The notes: generated by a model not told the origin, from the letters alone. A stretch of DNA of 64,000 bases from a candidate division WOR-3 bacterium (GCA_039801085.1 JBDRTY010000002.1:1-64000), one strand, 5' to 3'. Shown: positions 9,590 through 18,405, counted from the first letter of the stretch. Program-made: numbers and translations.

Positions 9590-11032
9590 CTAAAAACCGA
9601 TGGGCATTGATTCCTGTTTTCTGATCTCCTCGCCGGCTGCCGATTCCAGGTCCGCCATCGTAATCGGACGCTGCTCCCGGGCAGCTGCGGTTACCGCCTT
9701 CAGCACCACATTCTTGATTTTGCCTCCGGACAGGGCAAAACGGACTGCCAGCTGAGCAAATGAGACATCAGGGGCAAGTTTGGGACAGCCGGCAAGAAAC
9801 TTCTGCCAGATTCGTTCCCGTGCAGCTACATCCGGGAGTTCAAACTTCAGCCGGAGCAGGAGCCGGCGCTCAAATGCGGGATCGAGCGCAAAGTCGCGAT
9901 TGGTAGTCAGGATCATCAGCCCTTCATAACGCTCCAGCTCCTGCATCAGGATATTGGTCATCAGGTTGTGCCCGCGGTCGGAAGAGTGGCTTTCATCCAG
10001 CCGCCGGGCGAAGCATGCGTCCGCCTCATCAAACACCAGCACACACCCCGCCTTCCTCGCCTCCTCAAATACCATCCGGACATTTTTTTCCGAATCACCA
10101 AACCATTTACTGTAAAGCTGGTCATACCGCACATAACCCAGCGGTCTTTTCAACCGCCGTGCGATCGCCTCGGCGGTTGCGGTCTTGCCCGTTCCGGGCG
10201 GTCCATAGAAGAGCATTGTTGTCGCCCGGCCGTAGGGAATCATATCGTCAACCCCATAATTCCGGAGCGCACACGCCAGGTGCTCAAACTGCCAGAGCGC
10301 ATCCTCAATCCGGCTGAGGTGAGTCTGCGGCAGTATCAGCTGTTCAAGGCTCACCTCCGGCTCCTTGATCCAGATCAGTCGCTGCTGATCCGGGGACTTT
10401 AAAACCCTCTCCTTATCGCTTTTCTTTTTCCCCGGATTGTCCTGTCCGCAGATCCTCCAGAACGCCTCTTCGGTGATTTCGTATTCCGCTGACAGAGGAT
10501 TGTCATCAAGGGCCCTTAACCAATGCCAGTCCATTTTTATCAGCCCGTTGCTCACCAGCCTGCCCTCAGGACTCAGAAGGGTCAAGTTCGCAATCAGATC
10601 CGAGAACCCGCCTCCCAGCATTAGCACCAGATCTCTTCCGGAAAGGGCATCACCGTTCAGCCAGGCAAAGAAAAGCAGAAGCAGGATCAGCTTCTCCTGG
10701 TGGGAAAGACCGAACTCCGCACACAGTGCCTCCAGCGGAATCTGGTAACCGTTTTTCTGCGCCCGCTCAACGATCTCCTCCAGCCGACGGCGCAACTCTG
10801 CCGGCTCAGGGGTATTAGAAACCTTCTCAGGAGTTCTGCTACCCTGAACCTCTTCGCTGTTGCGCTTTTTATGCTGGTATTTCTGTAAACACCCCTCCTC
10901 AGATTCCAACCCCGCCATCAGCCAGTTCACCACTCGGCTTGAATTCAACCGGAAAGGGTACGGCTGAGAACTGATGAGCGATGCGAGCAGACTTCTTGCT
11001 GCCTCGAGATACTCAACATTGTACTGCTCCAC
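9590..11032 (-). CDS. Stand-alone AAA+ ATPase with helical N-terminal region
   Basis: This 480-residue protein has one classical AAA module at about 245-460: Walker A GPPGTGKT (278-285), Walker B VLVFDEAD near 335, sensor-1 TTNRD and an FERRL arginine-finger segment. The first 240 residues are mostly helical and charged and have no motif I recognise; a basic patch lies near 50-60. The GTG at 11032 is used because AAAAGGAGG precedes it. Such proteins remodel or unfold partners, and no partner is obvious here. The gene is monocistronic, with about 180 bp of AT-rich DNA upstream. Confidence 0.8.
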   Translation of the reverse strand: MEQYNVEYLEAARSLLASLISSQPYPFRLNSSRVVNWLMAGLESEEGCLQKYQHKKRNSEEVQGSRTPEKVSNTPEPAELRRRLEEIVERAQKNGYQIPLEALCAEFGLSHQEKLILLLLFFAWLNGDALSGRDLVLMLGGGFSDLIANLTLLSPEGRLVSNGLIKMDWHWLRALDDNPLSAEYEITEEAFWRICGQDNPGKKKSDKERVLKSPDQQRLIWIKEPEVSLEQLILPQTHLSRIEDALWQFEHLACALRNYGVDDMIPYGRATTMLFYGPPGTGKTATAEAIARRLKRPLGYVRYDQLYSKWFGDSEKNVRMVFEEARKAGCVLVFDEADACFARRLDESHSSDRGHNLMTNILMQELERYEGLMILTTNRDFALDPAFERRLLLRLKFELPDVAARERIWQKFLAGCPKLAPDVSFAQLAVRFALSGGKIKNVVLKAVTAAAREQRPITMADLESAAGEEIRKQESMPIGF

Positions 11033-11216
11033 AAAACCTCCTTTTCAGCACTTTTCTCTATAATAAATAGTAATTTTCACCCCCCAAAAGCAGAAATATT
11101 TTTAATTTGATTTAATTCTGATAACTATTGGAGAAAATTGTACTTAGAAATAAACCCCGGGGATCGGTAGATTAATTGATTTCTAATTATTTGAATTATT
11201 TATTCTTGCGTTAAAA

Positions 11217-11465
11217 TCACCCGCGTGTTAACTTCCGCTTTCTGCTGTCAATAACACCTTTAATCCTGACCGCCGCTCCGGTAATGATCAGTAGTATCAG
11301 GCCCAACCCGACAAAAACCCCACCCCACCGGAACCAGGAATGAACCGGCAGCATTTCCCAGAAGCGGTCAAAAACCAGAATCAGGACGCCGGTGATTCCG
11401 GTAATGGCGAGAAATGGGGTAAAAATCATTCCGGTGACAACATGCAGCTGACGCAGCCTTTTCAT
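11217..11465 (-). CDS. Small membrane protein, PepSY-associated TM-like
   Basis: This protein of about 82 residues has two membrane helices. The first resembles the PepSY-associated transmembrane helix (L-x-Q-L-H-x-x-x-G then an ITGITGVLIL stretch); a W-F-R-W-G segment precedes the second helix and the end is basic. The ATG at 11465 has AAAGGAGGGG directly upstream, within the end of the nitroreductase gene; a GTG three nt earlier is also possible. The 1-4 bp overlap indicates coupling to the nitroreductase, suggesting a membrane redox role, which is only an inference. Confidence 0.65.
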   Translation of the reverse strand: MKRLRQLHVVTGMIFTPFLAITGITGVLILVFDRFWEMLPVHSWFRWGGVFVGLGLILLIITGAAVRIKGVIDSRKRKLTRG

Positions 11466-12034
11466 CACCCCTCCTTTCCAGCTAGGTAACGGTTGAGAAA
11501 CATCACCTGTTCCATGGGCAGCCGTTCCGGCCGCTGCCTTTCGGCTGCAATCTGTTTATCCGAGAGCACCGGGCTGAGCTCGGAGGCGTGCCGGCCGATA
11601 ATGATCAGGGTGATTACGTTATACTCCTCCGGAATCCCCAGGATCTCCCGGACCTTCTTCGGGCTGTAACCGGCGATCGGGTGTGCCACCAGCCCCAGCT
11701 CGGTGGCCCGGAGAATCAGGAATGCCACTTGCATCCCGGTATCAAACAGGTAATACTCTCGATCACGGATAACGCAGTCCAGCTCCCTTTTGGTGAATAC
11801 CGCGACAACCATTGAGGCTGCATAACACCACTCATTTCCCGGACTGAAAACCTCTTTTAACCGTTCCAGCTGCTGCGGTTCATGGACAAATACAAACCGT
11901 GCCGGCTGATTGTTGAAACAGGTTGGCGCCAGCTGGGCATGCCGGGTCAGGTCTCTGATCAACTCTTCATTAATCGCCACCGGTGCCAGCGAACGGTAAG
12001 CCCTTCTCTTTTCTATTGCCTCGGCAACGCTCAT
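11465..12034 (-). CDS. Nitroreductase family FMN protein
   Basis: This 189-residue cytoplasmic flavoprotein of the nitroreductase superfamily reduces nitro compounds, quinones or similar substrates with NAD(P)H. The opening A-I-E-K-R-R-x-Y-R-S supplies FMN phosphate contacts; PTCFNNQPARFVFV follows, and the GLVAHPIAGYSP segment carries the usual Gly-rich turn. The open frame extends far upstream, but the ATG at 12034 has AGAAAGGAGG seven nt before it and a consensus promoter just beyond, so the longer version is wrong. It overlaps the small membrane protein that follows. Confidence 0.85.
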   Translation of the reverse strand: MSVAEAIEKRRAYRSLAPVAINEELIRDLTRHAQLAPTCFNNQPARFVFVHEPQQLERLKEVFSPGNEWCYAASMVVAVFTKRELDCVIRDREYYLFDTGMQVAFLILRATELGLVAHPIAGYSPKKVREILGIPEEYNVITLIIIGRHASELSPVLSDKQIAAERQRPERLPMEQVMFLNRYLAGKEG

Positions 12035-12056
12035 TTCTGCCTCCTTTCTTAGTGAA

Positions 12057-12084
12057 ATTATACCGGTCTTGCCTGATCGGTCAA
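12057..12084 (-). promoter_or_regulatory. Sigma-70-type promoter of the nitroreductase gene
   Basis: TTGACC (12084-12079), 16-nt spacer, TATAAT (12062-12057). It is divergent from the phoH promoter, with about 20 nt between the two -35 boxes. Confidence 0.75.
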
Positions 12085-12102
12085 AAACCGGTAGCCGCTT
12101 AT

Positions 12103-12131
12103 TTGACATCCCGGGCACCCCGGGGTAAAAT
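12103..12131 (+). promoter_or_regulatory. Sigma-70-type promoter of phoH, leaderless type
   Basis: TTGACA (12103-12108), 17-nt spacer containing a CCCGGGCACCCCGGGG near-palindrome, TAAAAT (12126-12131). Only 8 nt separate the -10 box from the TTG start, so the mRNA should begin at or within 2 nt of the start codon. Confidence 0.75.
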
Positions 12132-12139
12132 GATACCGG

Positions 12140-13138
12140 TTGCGATACCTCATTCCTGCTGAAGATGTGGACCAGGTGGAACTGCTTGGTCCCGCCGACA
12201 TGAACCTCACCACCATTGCCCGCTACTACCGGACCTATATCGTCTACCGCGACGGCCTGCTCCGCCTTTCCGGTCCCCGTGCCGAAAAAACTGAACTGCA
12301 GCAGCTCTTTGACCGGCTCATTGCCCGGTGCCGCCGGGGTGAACGGATTACTCCGGAACTGATTGAAGCGGAAATCCGGCGCCTGCGGGAGGAAAAGGGA
12401 ACACTCAATGAGCCCTCCAGCCCGATCCTGGAAAAAACGCCCATCGCGCCGGCAGATATGACAGTAATTCATACCCCGCGCAAAACCATTGTGCCCAAGA
12501 GTGCCAACCAGCGCCGCTATCTTGAAGCCATCAGTGAGAACGACATCGTTTTTGCCATCGGACCGGCAGGAACCGGGAAAACCTACCTTGCGGTTGCAGT
12601 TGCAGTTCACGCTCTGATTGCCGGCCGTGCCAGCAGAATAATCCTAACCCGTCCGGCGGTTGAAGCCGGCGAGTCGCTCGGCTATCTGCCCGGCACCTTC
12701 AAGGAAAAAATTGACCCTTACCTCCGCCCGCTCTACGATGCGCTTTTTGACATGCTGCCGCTTGAGCGCACCCAGCGGCTGATTGAGCAGGAGGTAATCG
12801 AAGTTGCCCCGCTCGCCTTTATGCGCGGCCGGACCCTCTCGGATGCCTACATCATTCTTGACGAAGCCCAGAACACCACCTCCACTCAGATGAAGATGTT
12901 TCTCACCCGGCTCGGCTGGAACTCCAAGGCGATCATCACTGGCGACATCACTCAGATTGACCTTTCAGAAAAATACCGGTCCGGCCTGGTTGAGGCGGAA
13001 AAACTGCTTGCCGGCATCCCGGGCATCTGCATTGTTCATTTTGACAAAAGCGATGTTGTCCGCCCGCCGCTGGTTTCAAGAATTATTCACGCCTACGAAA
13101 ACAAGGGGGATAATGGGCAGACCGAATCACAAAAATAA
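12140..13138 (+). CDS. phoH: PhoH-like ATPase
   Basis: This 332-residue member of the PhoH/YbeZ family is an RNA-associated P-loop ATPase that works with YbeY in ribosome quality control and rRNA maturation. An N-terminal LLGPADMNL...YRTYIVYRDG region is followed by Walker A GPAGTGKT near residue 137, a TRPAVEAGESLGYLPG block and Walker B YIILDEAQNTT. The only start compatible with the family N terminus is TTG at 12140, since an in-frame TGA lies nine nt upstream. The mRNA is probably leaderless. Its end overlaps ybeY by 26 bp. Confidence 0.92.
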   Translation: MRYLIPAEDVDQVELLGPADMNLTTIARYYRTYIVYRDGLLRLSGPRAEKTELQQLFDRLIARCRRGERITPELIEAEIRRLREEKGTLNEPSSPILEKTPIAPADMTVIHTPRKTIVPKSANQRRYLEAISENDIVFAIGPAGTGKTYLAVAVAVHALIAGRASRIILTRPAVEAGESLGYLPGTFKEKIDPYLRPLYDALFDMLPLERTQRLIEQEVIEVAPLAFMRGRTLSDAYIILDEAQNTTSTQMKMFLTRLGWNSKAIITGDITQIDLSEKYRSGLVEAEKLLAGIPGICIVHFDKSDVVRPPLVSRIIHAYENKGDNGQTESQK

Positions 13139-13529
13139 ACTCCGGCTCTGCATCTTCGGCACCCGGGACCGCCGACTGAAACGGGAAATCAACCGGCTTC
13201 TGCACCGGCTGCAGCCGGTCATTAACTCCCGCCTGCTTCCGGGTGAGATTAATATCATCTTTGTCAGCAACCGGAAAATCACCGAACTCAACTACCGCTT
13301 TCTGGGTCGCAACCGGCCGACCGATGTCCTGTCCTTCCCCTTACCGCCGGTCAGTAACGGACCCGCAAGTGGATGCGTACGGGGAGAAATCTACATCTCC
13401 CGGGAACAGGCGCGGTTGCAGGCAAAGGCTGCCGGCATCAAACTCCATACCGAACTTCTGCAGCTGGTGCGCCACGGCCTGCTTCATCTTGCCGGTTTCT
13501 CCCATCGGGAGATAAACCGGCTGCCCTGA
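13113..13529 (+). CDS. ybeY: Endoribonuclease/rRNA maturation factor YbeY
   Basis: This 138-residue zinc protein is needed for 16S rRNA 3'-end maturation and decay of defective 70S ribosomes. The H-x3-H-x5-H zinc site reads HGLLHLAGFSH and sits near the C terminus; NRPTDVLSFP and GEIYIS are also diagnostic. The ATG at 13113 is preceded by AAGGGGGATA and overlaps the end of phoH. The tail after the last zinc ligand is short (REINRLP), without the usual D-x-x-M-x-x-x-E helix, so the protein is about ten residues shorter than typical. Confidence 0.92.
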   Translation: MGRPNHKNKLRLCIFGTRDRRLKREINRLLHRLQPVINSRLLPGEINIIFVSNRKITELNYRFLGRNRPTDVLSFPLPPVSNGPASGCVRGEIYISREQARLQAKAAGIKLHTELLQLVRHGLLHLAGFSHREINRLP

Positions 13530-13588
13530 TTTTAATTTGCAAAGATGCCCGCCATGCAACCGCAACCGGAAAACCGGAGCTGAACCCA

Positions 13589-14806
13589 GTGTTCTGGCAA
13601 ATCCCCGCCATCGTTGTCCTTCTCGTTCTCTCCTTCATCTTCTCCGGCGCTGAAGCCGCCTTCTTCTCACTGCCCCAGTGGCGGGTCCGGGAACATCGGC
13701 AGCTCAGCCGTCTGATTGCAGAACCGGGAAGACTGCTCGGCACCCTGCTCTTCAGCAACCTGCTGGTGAACATCAGCGCCACCGCCATTTTCACCCTGCT
13801 GCTTCTTCAGTTCAGCAGCCGGTTCCGGCTCGCTCCGGTGATTGTGCTTACTGCCGGTGGTATCCTGATGACGGCAATACTGCTGTTATTTGGCGAAATC
13901 ACCCCAAAACTGCTGGCAACCCGCTACCCGGATACATTTGCCCGGATTTTTCCTCCGTTCATAGCGGCGGTCCAGTACCTGATCTTCCCGGTAACCTGGT
14001 TGCTGAACAGAATCAGTGCCTTTGCCCGTCGGCTTCCGGAAGAAACCACCCAGCTGAGCAAGCCGGAACTGCAGACCATGATCACCTTTGGTCGTGAACA
14101 GGGGGTACTGCTTCCGGGCGAAGAGGAAATTCTGCGTAACCTGATTCAGCTTGACCGGCGCACCGTTTCGGAAGTAATGACCCCGCGCCAGGATATGGTT
14201 GCGGTGCCGGAAGAGGCAACCATTGCCGCAGCTCTTGATGTCTGCCGGCAGTCCGGGTTCTCCCGGCTGCCCGTTTATTCAGGGACACTGGAAAAGATTA
14301 CCGGTGTAGTCTATGCCAAGGAACTTTTAACCGCTCCCGACCCCAAAATGCCGGTCGTTAATATTACCCGCCCGCCCTACTTTGTTCCGGAAGTAAAGCG
14401 GCTTGCTCCGCTGCTTGATGAACTCCGGCGCAAGAACTCTCACATCGCCATCGTCATTGACGAATTTGGCCAGACTGCGGGCATGGTTACACTCGAAGAT
14501 ATCCTTGAGGCGATTTTTGGGGAAATCAGGGACGAATTTGACCGGGCTGAGGAACTTCCTTACCGCAGGGTTGGGGAAAATGAGTATATTGTTGACGGTG
14601 AGATTGACCTGGTGACCCTGAACCGGCTTTTTGACGATGCCTTTACCGGATTTGAGTTTGACCGGCTCGCCACCCTGATTTATGACCGGCTCGGCAGGCT
14701 GGCAAAGACCGGCGACACGGTCCGCATCGGCAATCTTGAAATAACTGTCACCGAATTGTCCCAACACCGGCTGGAAAAAGTATTCATCCGGAAACTGGAG
14801 CGTTAA
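13589..14806 (+). CDS. CNNM/CorC-type membrane protein with CBS pair (HlyC/CorC family)
   Basis: This 405-residue protein belongs to the family linked to magnesium and cobalt efflux or membrane integrity. It has a DUF21/CNNM membrane domain (residues 1-190, including LLFGEITPK), two CBS domains (about 205-320, VMTPRQDMVAVP and HIAIVIDEFGQTAGMVTLED) and a CorC_HlyC domain at the end. I place the start at GTG 13589, with GGAG nine nt upstream; the open frame reaches back into ybeY but that part is not family-like. TAATG couples it to the next gene. Confidence 0.85.
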   Translation: MFWQIPAIVVLLVLSFIFSGAEAAFFSLPQWRVREHRQLSRLIAEPGRLLGTLLFSNLLVNISATAIFTLLLLQFSSRFRLAPVIVLTAGGILMTAILLLFGEITPKLLATRYPDTFARIFPPFIAAVQYLIFPVTWLLNRISAFARRLPEETTQLSKPELQTMITFGREQGVLLPGEEEILRNLIQLDRRTVSEVMTPRQDMVAVPEEATIAAALDVCRQSGFSRLPVYSGTLEKITGVVYAKELLTAPDPKMPVVNITRPPYFVPEVKRLAPLLDELRRKNSHIAIVIDEFGQTAGMVTLEDILEAIFGEIRDEFDRAEELPYRRVGENEYIVDGEIDLVTLNRLFDDAFTGFEFDRLATLIYDRLGRLAKTGDTVRIGNLEITVTELSQHRLEKVFIRKLER

Positions 14807-15717
14807 TGGATCTGCTGCTCGGCTTTATTCTGATCCTTTTAACCGGTTATTACGCCGGGACGGAAACCGCCCTCTACCGGGCAAACTGGGTCCGTCTGCT
14901 TCACTGGTCAAGAAGAAATGTCCGGGGTGCTGCTGATGCCCTCAGTGCCATTGACCGGCTTTCCCTTTCTATTATTACAACGCTGATCGGCACCAATCTC
15001 ACCGGCGTGTTTGCCACCCAGCTGTTTGAACATTACTTTGTCCGGGAACTCGGCCCTGCCTTTACTCCGCTCGCCATCGGGCTCATGCTTACCCTTACCC
15101 TGCTGCTGGGTGACTACCTGCCCAAGTCGGTGGCTCAGGCGGTTCCTACCCGCTGGCTGCGCCTGACCGCATTCTTTCTGAATTTCACCCGGTTACTGTT
15201 CCTGCCGGTAATTGCACTCCTGGCACGGGTTCTGCCGAAAATTCAGCGGCTCAGTCTTACCCGCGAAGATTACCTGTCAGTCCTGCCGGGCAGACCGGAT
15301 AGCGGTCCGCACCTGCGCCGGATGACCGCCCGGCTGTTTCAGTTTGCCCGGATGGCGGTCAGCGAATCGGCTATCCCCCTGGAGCAGGTGAAATCGGTCC
15401 CGGTGGCAGCTGACCGCCAGGACCTGCTTGAACTGCTCCGCCATTACGGTTATACCCGGATCCCGGTGTATCAGGACCGGCCGGAAAACATCATCGGCGT
15501 AATTGTTGTCAAGGATCTGCTCGAGCCGGGAGCATTGCGCATCCGGCCGGTGCTCAGAGTAGCACCGGAAACCCGGGCGCTCGAGGTGCTGCGGATGATG
15601 CAGCGCCAAGGTGAACATTTGGCGGTCATCGACTCCCCTCCCGGGAAAGCAATCGGCATTGTCACCCTCGAAGACCTGGTTGAGGAGCTGGTGGGGGAAA
15701 TCCGTTCCGAAGACTGA
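14806..15717 (+). CDS. Second CNNM-type membrane protein with CBS pair, lacking the CorC C-domain
   Basis: This 303-residue paralogue sits next to the preceding gene. It has a DUF21-like membrane region (GYYAGTETALYRANW, LLGDYLPKSVAQ) and a CBS pair (TRIPVYQDRP, HLAVIDSPPGKAIGIVTLEDLVEELVGEI), and stops there without the terminal CorC_HlyC domain. Two unequal copies in tandem suggest a hetero-oligomer, which is an inference. Its ATG overlaps the previous stop by 1 bp, and recO follows after 2 bp. Confidence 0.82.
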   Translation: MDLLLGFILILLTGYYAGTETALYRANWVRLLHWSRRNVRGAADALSAIDRLSLSIITTLIGTNLTGVFATQLFEHYFVRELGPAFTPLAIGLMLTLTLLLGDYLPKSVAQAVPTRWLRLTAFFLNFTRLLFLPVIALLARVLPKIQRLSLTREDYLSVLPGRPDSGPHLRRMTARLFQFARMAVSESAIPLEQVKSVPVAADRQDLLELLRHYGYTRIPVYQDRPENIIGVIVVKDLLEPGALRIRPVLRVAPETRALEVLRMMQRQGEHLAVIDSPPGKAIGIVTLEDLVEELVGEIRSED

Positions 15718-15719
15718 AA

Positions 15720-16490
15720 ATGACCGCACCGTTAAACACTGAAGCGGTCTGTCTCTACTACCGCACCTGGCGCAATACCTCGCTCATCCTCTCCCTGTTC
15801 ACCCGCGAGCTGGGACTGGTTTCAGCCCTTGCCAAGGGTGCGCGCCGACCCAGGAGCAGACTCGGTGCGGTTACCGGCCTGTTCACCCACTGCTCTGCCC
15901 TGCTTCTTCCTCCCCGCGCGGGCGAACTTTATATCCTAACCGATGCCGATCTGCTCAATCCGTTTTCCCGCCTGAATACCGAATACGAACGCCTCCTCGA
16001 AGCGAGTGTTATTGCTGAATTTCTCCTGCGCACCCTGCCGCCCCGCCATCCTGAGGAACGGGTTTTTGCCCTGCTTTTAACCTATCTTGATCAGCTGGCG
16101 CAACCGGCGGAACTTGATCCCGGCACCATCCGTCTCCTGGTGCTCTCTTTTCTGCTCAAGGCACTGGCATTCCTCGGCTACCGGCCTGAACTGGTCCGCT
16201 GCAGCCGGTGCGGTCAGGAACTTTCTCCTCCAGTGGTGTTTAATCCGGAAACCGGCGATCTGGTCTGTATCCGCTGCCGCCAGCAGCTCAGGTCAGCCAT
16301 TCGGTCCCTCGGTGCCGAACAACTCCAACTTCTGAGAACACTGCTCCATACCCCGGCGGTCGGGATTTCCCGGCTTGCAGTCCCCGGTCCGGACAATACA
16401 CTCACTGAGCTTGTGGCAGCGCTCGTATCGCATCACTATCCGCACCGGACATTCCCGCTGCTGGTGCGCCTCAGTCAGCCGCAAAAATAA
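15720..16490 (+). CDS. recO: DNA repair protein RecO
   Basis: This 256-residue recombination mediator loads RecA with RecR. The OB-fold N terminus includes the R-x-W-R-N-T-S-L-I-L-S-L-F-T and LAKGARRPRSRLG blocks. A four-cysteine zinc element lies at about 160-190 (C-S-R-C-G ... C-I-R-C). Length fits the family. It is the last gene of the phoH-ybeY-CNNM-CNNM operon, a gene order like that seen in Firmicutes and others, where ybeY, CBS-domain and recO genes lie close together. Confidence 0.9.
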   Translation: MTAPLNTEAVCLYYRTWRNTSLILSLFTRELGLVSALAKGARRPRSRLGAVTGLFTHCSALLLPPRAGELYILTDADLLNPFSRLNTEYERLLEASVIAEFLLRTLPPRHPEERVFALLLTYLDQLAQPAELDPGTIRLLVLSFLLKALAFLGYRPELVRCSRCGQELSPPVVFNPETGDLVCIRCRQQLRSAIRSLGAEQLQLLRTLLHTPAVGISRLAVPGPDNTLTELVAALVSHHYPHRTFPLLVRLSQPQK

Positions 16491-16515
16491 AAACGGGGGC
16501 AGAACTCTGCCCCCG
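16483..16515. terminator. Intrinsic terminator between recO and the convergent secreted-protein gene
   Basis: The perfect stem CGGGGGCAGA/TCTGCCCCCG (16494-16503, 16506-16515) has a 2-base centre. On the minus strand it is followed by TTTTTATTTTT, so it ends the minus-strand gene best; recO transcription meets it too. Confidence 0.8.
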
Positions 16516-16533
16516 CCATACTGATGCCTGTGT

Positions 16534-18342
16534 CTATCTGGACACAATCACCTTGGCAACCGATGAGCCGTTGTTCACCACGCGGGCAAAGTAGATGCCG
16601 CCTGCCAGATTGCGCACATCCAGCCTTCCGGTTCCATCCTTCAGGGTTACCGTGCTCACCAGCTTGCCCGTGGCATCATAGACCTCAACCTGCGCCCCGC
16701 TTCTTTCACTCAGCGTCAGCTGTAGCAGACCGTTACCCGGATTGGGTGTAACCTCCAGCCGTGCCGGCATCCGGACCGGCTCCGGTGTCAGTTCCATCAC
16801 CCCGACGCGTCCGGAAACGGTGGCATTTGCCATGATATCCCGCATTGACGCATCGCGCGAAGGTGCCCAGACCCCGGTATATTCCCAGCCCTGATAGGAA
16901 AGCGGTGGCACCGAATCCATGCCGAATGAAGGTGAGCCGGTAACTTCAGAGGTGGCACCGACAAAGAAGGCGCCATCGGTGATCACAATCGGGCTCGGCG
17001 GGTTGATCGTATACCAGTCAGCATTGAGCACATTGACCGTAGCGATATAGAGCGTATCACCCGGACTGCCGCCCGGACCGTTGTCATCGTAAATTCCGAT
17101 TGCCACCGGCGTGCTGGTGGTTGCCTGCATATAAACCCGGGCACTGGAGATGGAGCAGGGATAAACCGGTGGGACAAAACGGTTGCCGAATCCACCCGGA
17201 CCGTTCCAGTACATTGAGTTGGTCGGTGTGCCCCGGTCATAGGTCAGTGTTGTCGGCAGGGTCACCACTCTCAGTTCAATCGTCACGGTATCGTTCACCG
17301 GCACCGCATCGCCCGGCAGTTTGGAAATCACCTGGATTGTATAAACGCCGTTGCTCGACGGTGTCCAGGTGCGGGTAAATACCACCGAGTCGGTCTCGGA
17401 CGGATTGAGCGCCTGGACATTCGTGGAGTCAATGAATACCACTGAACCCGCCTGGTTCCGCACCCGGGCTACCGCACGGAACTGGGGTTCTGCCTGATTG
17501 CCCGTATTCTGAATCACTCCCCAGAAGGTAATCGGCTGACCGTTGACTGCAAACATTCCGCCGGAGCGGTCATTCATCGCATTGCGCACCGCGGCATCGT
17601 GAACCTGCAGAGTGGTAGACTCCGGCGGGAAGAACCTGACCGCCAGCCCGGGATGATACATATTGCCGGGTGGAATGTTGCCGGAGAGATAGTTCAGTCC
17701 GATCCTGCCCGACACATTCTCAATCCCGCACTGATTCGCATCCGGGACCCAGCCGTTATACGGCGCACCCGACTGCTCCTTATACTGGAAGGTGATTGAG
17801 GAATCCGGCTTTGAAAGAATGATCTGGAAGGTGTTATTCCCGCCGGTATTCCAGAACCGTACACTGTCATACTCAACGATAAAAGTGTCGTTATTAGGGC
17901 TGGTCCAGACCCAGACTGAACCGTTCGGCGAACCCGAAGCCGAACAGTCAATATCACTCATCAGCACCGCCAGGGTGTTGTTGGAACGCGTCGGGCTGGG
18001 AATCCGCTGGAAGGGCGAGGCATTCAGCGCATTGTCGTGGAAGGCAATATACCCGTTGGAGCCGATGTAAACCTTGTTAACCCGGTACCAGTAATAAGGG
18101 AAGTCAAACCCGATGTCAAACGGCCCGACCACATTGTCATCCCCCAGACCGGTCACCCTTGTGCCAACACCCTTGATCTCAATCCAGTTGTAAACCGGCG
18201 CACCCGGACAGGTGGTATCTGAATCCAGATACCGGTAGCCGAACGAATCCGGACCGCCTCCGCCCCAGACCGGTGGCAGCTGACCACCGGTTCCAGCAGG
18301 GCTGAGCGCAATCATCACCGCACAGAATATCGTTACCGCCAT
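16534..18342 (-). CDS. Secreted multidomain protein with C-terminal sorting domain
   Basis: This 602-residue protein has a hydrophobic start (MAVTIFCAVMIALSPAG) that looks like a signal peptide. It is followed by a beta-rich region (about 60-230) with alternating N, G, Y and S, resembling nidogen-like or PEP-CTERM-adjacent extracellular domains (FDIGFDFPYYW...VYIGSNGYI). A CARDB-like Ig module lies near 250-350 and a second beta domain near 370-510. The last 80 residues are a type A sorting-like module (LEVTPNPGNGLLQLTL ... VYDATGKLV ... GGIYFARV). No enzyme motif was seen. Surface structure or adhesion is the likely role. Confidence 0.8.
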   Translation of the reverse strand: MAVTIFCAVMIALSPAGTGGQLPPVWGGGGPDSFGYRYLDSDTTCPGAPVYNWIEIKGVGTRVTGLGDDNVVGPFDIGFDFPYYWYRVNKVYIGSNGYIAFHDNALNASPFQRIPSPTRSNNTLAVLMSDIDCSASGSPNGSVWVWTSPNNDTFIVEYDSVRFWNTGGNNTFQIILSKPDSSITFQYKEQSGAPYNGWVPDANQCGIENVSGRIGLNYLSGNIPPGNMYHPGLAVRFFPPESTTLQVHDAAVRNAMNDRSGGMFAVNGQPITFWGVIQNTGNQAEPQFRAVARVRNQAGSVVFIDSTNVQALNPSETDSVVFTRTWTPSSNGVYTIQVISKLPGDAVPVNDTVTIELRVVTLPTTLTYDRGTPTNSMYWNGPGGFGNRFVPPVYPCSISSARVYMQATTSTPVAIGIYDDNGPGGSPGDTLYIATVNVLNADWYTINPPSPIVITDGAFFVGATSEVTGSPSFGMDSVPPLSYQGWEYTGVWAPSRDASMRDIMANATVSGRVGVMELTPEPVRMPARLEVTPNPGNGLLQLTLSERSGAQVEVYDATGKLVSTVTLKDGTGRLDVRNLAGGIYFARVVNNGSSVAKVIVSR

Positions 18343-18376
18343 TAAGACCTCCTTTTAGAATTAATCTGCTGATTTA

Positions 18377-18405
18377 ACTATAAACCCGGTTCAGCCGTTT
18401 GTCAA
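18377..18405 (-). promoter_or_regulatory. Sigma-70-type promoter of the 16534-18342 gene
   Basis: TTGACA (18405-18400), 17-nt spacer, TATAGT (18382-18377). The -35 box overlaps the stop codon of the upstream lipoprotein gene. An AAGGAGG ribosome binding site precedes the ATG at 18342. Confidence 0.8.

Noticed and set aside
12035-12610. Longer nitroreductase start at 12610
   Set aside because: It would run through two divergent promoters and into phoH on the other strand; the ATG at 12034 has AGGAGG.
13373-13588. N-terminal extension of the first CNNM protein into ybeY
   Set aside because: The extra residues are low-complexity antisense-like sequence; a GTG with a good ribosome binding site begins the family region at 13589.
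15221-15235. TGGCACG-N4-CTGC, a sigma-54-like box in the second CNNM gene
   Set aside because: It lies inside well-supported coding sequence, has CTGC in place of TTGC, and no gene or RNA starts downstream.
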